Source of the DNA: Echinococcus granulosus
Taxonomy: Eukaryota; Platyhelminthes; Cestoda; Cyclophyllidea; Taeniidae
Length of the DNA: 64,000 bases
NCBI RefSeq assembly: GCF_000524195.1
Contig: NW_020170486.1
Span: 60,758-124,757 of the forward strand
Direction of reading: 5' to 3'
Position 1 is the stretch's first letter. Each line of letters starts with the position of its first letter. Below the pieces are notes generated by a model. That model was not told where the DNA came from. It was given only the letters and a program-made list of their open reading frames with translations, and did no database searches. A program made the position numbers and the translations under genes. Below are positions 55,084 to 64,000 of the stretch, in pieces.

Positions 55084-58000
55084 TCAAATACTGGTCGCTG
55101 ATTCCATAAGAGAGGAAGGAGATATGCGGAAGATTCGAACAATTCCATCATCACCGCCACTGGCCAAGGCAACCGATTCGGAGTCCAGAGAATGAAGAGT
55201 CAAACAACGCACTGGAAGACCCATATGTGTCCAGTCAGCCGGCATTTTCCACAGCGACTGGCAGGTACCGCTGGTAAGAGATATTGCCAATAGTTCAATA
55301 CCACCAGTTTCAAAGCCCGCGGTTGCAAAAAAGGCATTATGACCAGAAATGTCTGATCCTACATCAAAAGCTGTTATGGCTTCGGAGAGGACCCACGGCG
55401 GGGCCACGCGCTCCCCACTCTCACCGTCCCAGGCCATAATTTGTTTGTCCCGTGAGGCAGTTAGAAAAGTTCTAAAAAAAGGAAAACAAAAAGAGCAAGA
55501 ACTCACTTTTTACGTGGAAAAAAACATGTCTAGTCGACCAGTGTCAAGATCGTAAGTACCTATCCACCCAGGTCTTACTTAAAAAAGCCCTTCAGCTTCC
55601 TCCTTTGATTGCCGCAACGAAAATGACTTTCATTAAGCACGAATTTCTTCCACATTTCACAGACCAGAATTTACCTTTATAGCAAGGGTATTACCCCCTT
55701 TGATGTCATAAAAGGATGTGATTCGTTGAGTTAAAAGTAGTCCTAAAATCATGCTTCGAGCTTATAAAAACCAAGGGATGTATGTAATGTGGTGAGAGGA
55801 AAAGGCTGTAAAATGCACAAAAAGGGAAAACTAAAACCACCTAGAGATCATTACAACACTTCTGTGCCCTTCTGATTAGAGGAGGCAACAGAGGCAGCTT
55901 CGGTTAAAAAAATGGGAAAAGGTAGAAATAACCAGACAAAGTGTGTACTTCCCCACCTGTAGTCCGGTGACCAGGCACAAGCCCAAATGATACGAGAGTG
56001 AGCGTTTTTTCCCGGTTGGGAGTGCTTGTGAAGTTGAAAAGTGGGAAAGTCATCGCCAGCACTTCCATCTACCTTCCACAGTGCCCACATTCGATCACGC
56101 GAAACGGAAACCAACCGATCACCCGTGCTATCAAATCGCATATTGCTCACGGTCAAACGGTGGAAGGAAAGGTGCTAAATGACGGCACAATGATAAAATG
56201 TAAGTGAATGTGTTTCAAACCACCGCCTAAAAAGCACCTTCAAAGTATTCAAACGGACAAATAGCATTACCTGGTGGATGTGCCAATTGTCTGTTCGCCA
56301 GAGGAGGATTCGTGCAAACTCCTGCTTAGCTGCCTTACATGCGGACGCAACTAGACAACCCTTAGGATGAGCCGCCAGAGAAAAAACCTACACAACAGGA
56401 ACAGATTTCTGGAATCGGAGTTCTGAATGAACGATAATGGCGGAGACGTTTCATGCAAGAAAGTACACCAACAACTTCAAGGCGACATTTCAAGAATATC
56501 TTTGTTTCAACAAGGCTGCTGCCAAGTCAGTTTTAAATCCAGTTCACTAATGTACACCTCACCTCGTAGCTGTGGCCATAAAGTTTGTTTGTCTCGGTCC
56601 AGAGAGTTGACTCCGCAAGTACAGACTCCGTGGGCGGGTAGAGGGGATTCTAAAGGGACATTAAAGCTAGAAAATTTTGATGCTTGAACGCTTTATGCAA
56701 ACAGTGCATTAACTGCTTACAAATGCTAACGATGCATTAAAAGGGTGTTTTACTACAGGGAATTGTTTATTTGATATTCATCGTCGATTAAAGGTCCACT
56801 GCTTCGCAAATTGAAACAAACAAAGCTTACAGTGAGAGGAGCGTTGCTTTCGCCACTTGACTCTTCTTCCTCTTCCACTGCAGCTTGATTTGAAAGACCC
56901 AGGGCTTGTTGGACTGCGCCTATAGAATTGCCGAAATAAAACTACACGGTGGTATGGAATACCATTTTGCAGTGGAGCACGCATGGCATACCAAAATAAA
57001 CACAGAAAATTGATGCTATCGCAAAAGAAGATGGAACTCCTTACTTGTTGGTAGTGTCTGCAGGCCAGGGTGGGCGGCAATGGTAGCATCACTGAGGAGG
57101 CTCTTCACGAAACCGCTGGTAGCTGAAAATACACGTCCCACTTTTTCATCACCCGCTGATACGTAGTGAACGACATCCAGACTGACAATGTCATTCATCT
57201 CATATCCATGCACCTGGGGGCGTGCCAGTTCGCGCCACATTCGAACTGTAAAATAATACAAAATATGTAGCTAGATTCGCGCTACTTATTATTAGAAAGT
57301 AGAACGGCTTTTCACCTGGTGGGGAACAGCCACTTCCTCCGGTGTAAAAAAGACCATGCAAACGGACAGTACTGTCTTGGCTGGCAGTCAGTAGGTAGGG
57401 TGGGTAAGCAGGACATGAAGGTGATTCAAGTGAAACACCATCGATTGTTTCACGACACCAGGAGAGACTGGTGACCGATTTAAAGTGGCCAGTTAATGTG
57501 ATGCGCGGTTCCGAGTTCGTAGACCAAGTAGAAAGATCACCCTAAAGAGTAGTGACCCAATCATTGTCAAAAAACAGGATGCAGTAAGAGTTAACCACAA
57601 AAGTGGAAAGCTACTGTACCCAGAATCCGTGCCCGTAGACCTCCGAGTTATAGTGTCCCCAGGCGCAGCCAAGGTAACCTATGGAGGCACCACCGACAGT
57701 GCCGAACCTCGCTTGCTCCAGCCAGATGTCTGGAGCCTCCTCATCACCACCGCCATTAGCAGCAACGCTGGAGAAGAGGGGCTGAGAGGGCGCCCAAATG
57801 ACCAAAGATTTGTCACGACTGGAGGAGAGCAGTTGAGGGCATGACATGGGTGTCCATGGCACAGGAGACCAGGCCACATCTGTCACCCAGTTATCGTGGG
57901 CGGAAAGAACGCTCTCCAATCGTGCTATAAGCCGATGAGTGCCCCGATAGGGGGTAGGAAGTTCTAGCAGTTGTCCCTGAATACAAATAATCAATTGGCA

Positions 58001-59134
58001 ATCAGAAAAAAGATTAGTTGTACTAATGATGTATTAGCTGCCTACTTATTTATGAATAAAGTAGCAGCACTGTGACTTTCAGTTAAGGTTAGCGTGTACC
58101 TTTTCACTTGGAAGTCGGTCTTTCCCTTCCAGAAGCTGCACATGCCAAATTCGAATTTGTTTATCCAGCGACCCAGTTGCTAGCAGTATATGGTCGCCTT
58201 CAACTTGGGAGGCATCCACCTCCTTGGAGGGGTACATTTGAACACAGTCTAGGCAGTTAAGCCAATCGACATGGCCTTTCAACGTTCCAGCAAGGAACAC
58301 CGACGCCTCCCCTGGTTTCACTAATCTCACCTCCAGGCAACCCGTTGTCATTCCGGCAAAGAGGAGGACGAGTGGACCAGTTAAACAGGCAAGGCGTAAG
58401 GTCAAGCATGAAGAGGACTCGAGTTTAATGCAAAATTGCTCGCTCATCGTTTCAGCTGCAGATGCAACGCCATTGCTGAGTGTGAGCTTTAGAATAGAAC
58501 CTGTGATACTATCCTGGCTGGCTGCACAGACAATTAGCTGGGTCTCCGACGCATCGGTGTAGCATCCATGGACACTGATTACGGAGGTTGTGACATTAAA
58601 TGAAATTAATTCCCTCTGCGAATCTTCTCCGATGTCCCACAGTTTAACCTCACCTAAAAAAGACAATTGAAGGTGATATGGCAGAAATGAGAACTTGGAG
58701 ACAGAAAAAAACATACCATCTGTTGAAGCAGAAATAAGGAGACTATGAAATCGAGTGATAGTGGGCCCTTTGAAGGAGTCGATCCACATAACGCAAGAGA
58801 CTGTTTCTTTATGGCCCGAAAGTGTCCGAAATACACGAATATCATTATTGACCGCTTGAGCTAAACAGACGGCCCGACTACCACCGAAGGCGAGCATTTG
58901 AGGACGACCATTGTGATGAAAGTGCTGTACAGAAATACAGCTAGAGTTTGGATTGATTGCGGCCGCGGTATACTCACACACGACGCCAGAGTTCTTGGTG
59001 GTAACGGGATCGGAGTAATTTTGAGCGTGGCCAAGCCCCTCCTTGTAGGCAATGAAGGCCCTACGACCACGAGGTTGCGTCATAGGGCAGGGTTGCGGAA
59101 GTTCAGCAAAATCCACGTCAAACACCCCAGACAT
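55084..59134 (-). CDS. ELP2: Elongator complex subunit 2 (WD-repeat protein)
   Basis: Core scaffold of Elongator, which modifies wobble uridines of tRNAs. Ten exons: 59134-58717, 58653-58100, 57976-57620, 57541-57316, 57245-57045, 56919-56831, 56649-56563, 56387-56271, 56174-55957, 55471-55084. They sum to 885 codons in frame, giving 884 residues (human about 826). Two WD40 propellers are visible as successive blades, e.g. MLAFGGSRAVCLAQ, TLKGHVDWLNCLDC, LSAHDNWVTDVAWSPV and LLTASQDSTVRLHG. Family-specific stretches are IWLEQARFGTVGG, WRELARPQVHGYEMNDIV, SAGDEKVGRVFSAT, ALGLSNQA and NAHSRIIWACAWSPDYR, all aligning with human ELP2. The last blade ends GGDDGIVRIFRI, followed by a short tail. 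The N-terminal 70 residues are less conserved, so the start Met at 59134 is probable rather than certain. GTF3C5 lies upstream on the same strand. Confidence 0.93.
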
Positions 59135-59701
59135 CTGGCTGTCAACAAAGCATAAAATTTAGAACAATCACTTCTTAAAACACCCAATTTTGTGCCTTAA
59201 ATGACCGCTTTCACAAGGACATACCACGCCGTTGATCGCCGACCCTATAGACACTACTGAAGACCACCCTGTAAACACGCATTCAATTACAACAGCGCAC
59301 TCGAATGACCTCGAGATAGGGGATCCATTCGCTTAGATGTTTGCATTACTTTTCCCCCAACCCGCCCTACTGAAACCGCCTCCCCTGGGTGTTCTCTCAA
59401 AAGGCAAATAGCGGGGTTAGTAATGCGAACAAGAGGCAAAACAAAAATCGCACAAAAAGAACTATGAAAGAGAAGAAATTTATTGACAATAATATGTAGT
59501 AATTAGTATATACAATAATGCACAAAGAAACTGCGACGTATAAACAGAGATCTGTATGATGATGATCACGGTTGAGCTGAACCCTACAAGGAGAAATATT
59601 TTTTGTTAACCAAAGTAATGAAAACGTGAATGACATCTGCAAAGTGCTTACTATCTGTCACTTGAATACCCATCAATGATACCTGCAATGCTAAGTTGGG
59701 A
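59135..59701. other. Spacer between GTF3C5 and ELP2 (same strand)
   Basis: A 567-base spacer, expected to hold the GTF3C5 3' UTR and the ELP2 promoter and 5' UTR. The left half is CT-rich on the plus strand. No gene is seen. Confidence 0.5.
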
Positions 59702-62155
59702 TCATGTGGTCTTTGAAAAAGTGGCATTCCCCAGGACCCATGTCTCCAGATAGCGAGTCATGATTTCCCGGATGGTCTTCTGATAATCAGCGGGCATCCA
59801 ACCGTAGTTTGGATCACAGACTGTTCGACACATGGGTGCTGCCAACATCTCCACCACCTCGGGGACGTCGATGTCAACCAATTGATAAAGAATCTGCCTA
59901 GCATCTGGCCAGCTAGTCTTGCTAAAGCGAAAAGCACTGGTCTGTAGAGGAATAAGAAAGAGAAAAAGCAAGGTGAATTACTCAAACTCGGGGCAAATGC
60001 TAACTAATGCGTGGTACACCCACCTCGATAAAAGGATAGATAAGTACACAAGAACTTCAAATGCGATGAACTATACCAGAATAAATGCTGCTGGGAATCA
60101 TGTGCTCTACGAAACCGGTATCGTAAAGGATTCAATTAAAATGGTTTGTTGTTGAGGTAATAACATACGCTCTTTGATGATGCATGAACAGGCGACGGTG
60201 ACTCCCCCGAGCGCATAGCGGCCAATGTGGCGTCAATGATAGAGGTGTCTCTAGCCTCGTCTACATCCGAGCCGGAGGGATCAGTATCTTCACGATCATC
60301 TGCTCGTGGTCTGCGACCCGAAATGCACAGCTTGGCTTGCAACCGAGGTGAGCGTACGCGATAGTCAACAGTCTGAAAATAACGCAGTATACAGTAAAAT
60401 GTTTTCGGAAGGATGATTGTTGATGATAATATTATTGCCTTGGGGTTAAATGAGGAAATAAATGCAATCCCAAAGGTTCAATCGTAGGACTTGGTACATC
60501 GACATCCAATAAATGCTCCCGTGTTGGAAAGTGTAACATCAGGAAAGGAACGTCGGACAAAAAGTTTAGTACCTGATACATACGAGAAGAGGGATCTTTG
60601 CACGGATCGTATCCGAATCGGACCCAGACGCGACCCCAAGGTCCATTTGGCATGTAGTAGGCATAGGCAGGGAGAATTGTTTTAATCGCGCACTCACGAA
60701 CACGCTTCCAGTTTAAGCTGTGAACCAAGGACGCCTTACCCCAGATGGGACGCCGGCGGAATAACTGAAGTTAAGCAATACACGAGTTACAGGAGTGAAG
60801 TAGTTATGCAAAAGCATCTAATGGAATGAAAGTCAACGACTTAGTAACTAGCCCTACCGAGCACAGGACACAGTGCTCTAACCTTTTCAACATCATTAGC
60901 CAGCTTTCGTGTATGCGGTCCTAGGCTTGTGATCGCTTGTAGAGCTCCAGGATGAGCAGCTGATGGAATGGGATCTCCAAAGTTAACAAACATTGCATAG
61001 CTTTTGCGCTCCTTTCGATCTACAATTTAGAGAATGAAAACCTAATTTGCAGTTGGTTTTAGCGATACACGAAACACAGCAGGAAATCCTGTCAAATAGG
61101 CAATGGGGCTTGAAGCTTCCACTAAGGCTTATTGAAAAGTTGTTTTGCCATTTTCAAATGTAAGAAAATGTACTTACGGTAAGGATGTTGCTGACTATTG
61201 TTTTCCAGTTCCACATACTCATTTATGCGGAAGCGTGACGAGAAACAATACATGGTGGGTTGATCAAGTCGAGTGAAGAGAAGGGGAGGTAGAAAAAGGG
61301 GTATGTCAGAAGCTCTTAAGTGAGAATCCAAAACACGCGTCGGTTCTTTAACCAGAAGTTGGTCATAGAATACGCGAAAACAATCAGATGGTGGAGCACA
61401 ATCAGAAACCACTTTATTTGAGTTCGCAGGAATTTTTTCAAAAGGGCCGTATTGGAAGTCAAACATAGCTAAAAGAAAGGTATGCGCGAGGAAGTTAAAT
61501 GATATTCTGTAATGCCAAAAATTTGAGAAAAAACAGCACACGGAGCCGAGCTAACCTAACAACAAGCCAGTTAAACCGAATATTGCAAATAAGACGTCAC
61601 CTGCAAAGATCCAAAGTCAAGCAAACACCGACTCAATACGATTTACAAAAAATCTCACCGTTAAAAGTGTAAACCCTTGACGCTACGCCAACTACTTCCG
61701 ATACGAACTTAACTTCTCCAGTGCGACGATTTCTGAGTTGCTTGGCACAGATGATAAGCGCTGTTTTAGAGTGGGGATCGCCGTAGACTGGCTTCGAAAA
61801 AAGCATTTCCGGTCTGAACGAAAGACGTAGACGTCGTGTAAGTGAATTGAAAGACTGAAAGAGGAACAATGAGTAAGAAAATAACGCCTTAGTTCCTGCA
61901 ATTGCAACATGTATGAACAATTAACAAACGGAAGGCATAATAGAAAACGATCCCAGAACCCATTCAAAGAGTTTTGTTGATTTTGTAAGTTCCTTAGCAT
62001 GTACAATAAACCGAGGCTGCGATGCACTCAAGTGAAGCAACTACCTTATTTAGCGATTGCAATCCTCCCAGAGTCTCGATCGCGCGTTCATCGTTCTTCA
62101 CTATCCCTGGGTACTGGACTACGAAGAACTCACGAGGAGATATTGTAGATTCCAT
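59702..62155 (-). CDS. GTF3C5: TFIIIC subunit GTF3C5 (RNA polymerase III factor)
   Basis: Subunit of TFIIIC (yeast Tfc1), which binds the A box of tRNA gene promoters. Seven exons: 62155-62045, 61854-61659, 61468-61178, 61019-60883, 60764-60573, 60372-60169, 59941-59702, giving 456 residues in frame (human about 519). The N-terminus has the dimerisation-domain words VVQYPGIVKNDERAIETLGG and LRLSFRPEMLFSKPVYGDP. MFDFQYGPFEKI matches the human MSDFQYLAV region, and FLPPLLFTRLDQP matches IPPPIFSRLD. The winged-helix DNA-binding part includes RRRPIWGKASLVHSL, AYYMPNGPWGRVWVRFGYDP and RMYQ. The terminal exon gives RQILYQLVDIDVPEV. The long acidic C-terminal tail of the human protein is missing; an acidic stretch (DDREDTDPSGSDVDEA) lies in exon 6 instead. 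All joins are phase-consistent. Confidence 0.9.
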
Positions 62156-63892
62156 AAAATGCTACAATCCCAAGGCCAGAATGTAGTGCACTTCAAAGTC
62201 ATAAAACCAAATATTAACTTCTTAAATCGATAGGGGCAAAAGCATGAGTTTTCGAAAATCATGTGCGCAAAACAGTCCTTTGTTGCAAAAAGAGAAACGT
62301 AAACTCAAAGATGTTCTGCAAGGTAGCAAACCTCCGTAAATTAGCCTGAAGTACGTAATGATTGCGCGAAGTTTCGTGCACCGAGCAGGTAAGAGCCATA
62401 TTTTCAAACAATTGTAAAATGAATAATCGAGGTACAATAATAGCAACATATGCTTTACAAGACTAATTTTAAAAGTTGTGGTACACGGCTTACAAGTATA
62501 CAAATTTTCTGAAGTACCGGATTTTGCAATTCTCTTACGACTAACAGTAATTAAAAAGCAAGCCAATTAAAAAAATATCAAATATTGAAAGCTTTATATG
62601 TTATTGCGCAGTAATGGGGTTCTTTTGCTCTTGAGAATTAATGGTTTTAGACATCCGAAGCACAAATGACGATCATGCTCTTGCCATATTTACCTAGGTA
62701 TTCAAGATGCGAATTCCACTTTCCAGATAGACAATGTTGTCTCACTTACTTAGAATGCTTGACTCGCCCGCTTATTACTTAAAAAATTATTCATACAGAC
62801 ATCTACAGCACGTTTCCTGTGATCCCCTTATCACGGTTATCAAATCTCATTTTTCGGTTTATTTCTCCAGACATATTCGGTAAGCTTTATTCTTGTTGCC
62901 TATTACTAGTGTAATGCTTATGTTGTTTTAAGGTACCGTTCAGGGAGGAGGCAAGCAAGAAATTCGAAGCTCGTGACCGGATCGTCGTCTCCTGTACCTA
63001 GTGGCTGCGGTTCTCCCCCTTCTTAAACGTTGTACTTTCCCTCTCCGTCTTTTCCTCTTTAATAAATATGTCCAAAATGAATCAACCGGGTTTGTCTATA
63101 AATGCTAGGAACAGGAGAGCGAGGACCGATGAGTCTCGCCCCACACTAGAGTCTTTCTTTGTGGCATATCACTGCTATGGGCATTTTTGGTCAGTATCCA
63201 ACCTAATTAATTGCTGTGTTAAAGTGGACCCTACCAACCGATGTTGACTTATTTTGTAGTGATTGTGATATTGACTTTCTTCTCCGATGAACGAAAAAAG
63301 CGTTTTTTCAAGGCTAATGTTTGTCTTTATGTTGTATTCTGTTGGCACGTGTTTGTCCTCTTGCACTCGATAGTTCTGAGAATTCTAGCTCCAGTGCTGT
63401 TGTCAAATATTTTGTTTTTGCAAAAAAAGCGCAGCTTGATCAAGACTTTTAAATTGCATTTTGTTTACGCGTCCGTCATCTTTCAAGCGATCGATTAAGA
63501 TTAGGGTCTGTAAGTAACCGTGGGTATCTTCCGTGAGGTATTCATCCACCAAAGTACATGTCACTTCTCCATCCATGCGACCGATAAACTACTAATGATT
63601 TCAATGCACAGTCTTTGACTTGACTATGCCATGGACGCGGATGGCACTAGCTGAAATACTTTGGTGTGGCATATTTAAAGCCTACAGCAGATAAGTGTAA
63701 TACGATAGTGCTTTATCCCTCAGTTCGGGTGAGGCGTTGCTTTTGGACTTTGAAGTAGCCCCCTTGTCCGTCGCTGGGTGAGCTGGCCTTCGGGCCATGC
63801 CAGTAGCCCAAATGCCTTCTCTGTGCTGAATGCATGGTCTGCCCGAGTATTGTGTCTTCTTTCGTCTTCAGGGGAGTCCCGGGACGCTGCAT
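62156..63892. other. AT-rich spacer leading into a putative LTR
   Basis: No supported gene. The left end should carry the GTF3C5 promoter. AATAAA occurs near 63061 and a TATA-like TATTTAAA near 63670. The last few hundred bases may belong to the LTR described next; its 5' boundary was not found. Confidence 0.4.
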
Positions 63893-63904
63893 TGGTGGCA
63901 GCGG
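63893..63904 (+). mobile_element. Putative LTR-retrotransposon primer-binding site (tRNA-Leu type)
   Basis: TGGTGGCAGCGG is complementary to the 3' end of a eukaryotic tRNA-Leu (CCGCTGCCACCA). It lies one base after a CA dinucleotide (63890-63891), the expected LTR terminus. A TATA-like box about 220 bases upstream fits an LTR promoter. Only about 100 bases remain before the window ends and no gag frame is visible, so either a full LTR element or a short terminal-repeat (TRIM-like) element is possible. The match could be chance; the second LTR would settle it. Confidence 0.45.
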
Positions 63905-64000
63905 AAAGCGAACCCGATCTTGAAAGACATGTGTCCTGATTTTCCACTTCTGCGTGATAAGCCTTAGTGAAGAGGAAGAAGTACATATGCTACGGATGGG

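Noticed and set aside
61555..61600. Possible GTF3C5 exon on the minus strand (GDVLFAIFGL)
   Set aside because: It has splice-like ends, but the exon at 61468 matches the family directly after 61659 and this one does not.
63115..63175. Hammerhead-like sequence around CCGATGAGTC
   Set aside because: The conserved CUGANGA core is altered (CCGATGA) and no GAAA partner or closing stems are visible.
63720..63986. 88-codon minus-strand frame at the right edge
   Set aside because: No family resemblance; it overlaps the putative LTR and primer-binding site and is probably non-coding.

Overview
The window is nuclear DNA from an animal, most likely a parasitic flatworm (a cestode is my best guess). 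It holds intron-containing orthologues of conserved animal genes on both strands. Introns fall into two classes: many of 29-40 bases with intact GT..AG ends, and others of hundreds of bases to about 4 kb. There is no bacterial-type operon, Shine-Dalgarno or CRISPR structure. The flatworm assignment is an inference from intron sizes, divergence and the lineage-specific receptor and surface proteins; no taxonomic search was possible. Coordinates of multi-exon genes run from the first to the last coding base found. Exon joins were read by eye from reading-frame phase, GT/AG sites and remembered family alignments.

Layout, left to right. An AGFG-type ArfGAP (minus, running off the left edge) is followed by a gene-poor stretch with a single-exon Ig-domain membrane protein (minus, 4.9-5.4 kb). 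Then come a 15-exon ULK4 pseudokinase (plus, 7.2-16.9 kb), a two-exon MTTP lipid transfer protein (plus, 17.6-20.8 kb) and EAPP (plus, 22.9-23.7 kb). The 26-exon HECT ligase UBE3B (minus, 24.0-34.0 kb) carries inside its 4.1-kb intron a complete seven-exon gene on the other strand for an unrecognised 1032-residue type I membrane protein. UBE3B starts head to head with the DEAH helicase DHX15 (plus, 34.4-37.8 kb), which converges on an incompletely resolved Ser/Thr kinase (minus). TBC1D25 (minus, 39.9-43.8 kb) follows. Succinyl-CoA ligase alpha SUCLG1 (minus) and a TRIM-NHL-like gene without RING or B-box (plus) share a 191-base head-to-head spacer. The right part has an intronless orphan 7-TM receptor (minus), Elongator subunit ELP2 (minus), TFIIIC subunit GTF3C5 (minus) and, at the edge, what looks like the end of an LTR plus a tRNA-Leu primer-binding site.

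The genes do not form one pathway. They cover vesicle traffic (AGFG, TBC1D25), ubiquitination (UBE3B), splicing (DHX15), mitochondrial metabolism (SUCLG1), lipoprotein assembly (MTTP) and tRNA biology (ELP2 and GTF3C5, side by side). The best candidates for something new are the nested membrane protein gene, the intronless 7-TM receptor, the Ig-domain protein, and a weak two-exon candidate for a short secreted peptide near 52.0 kb.
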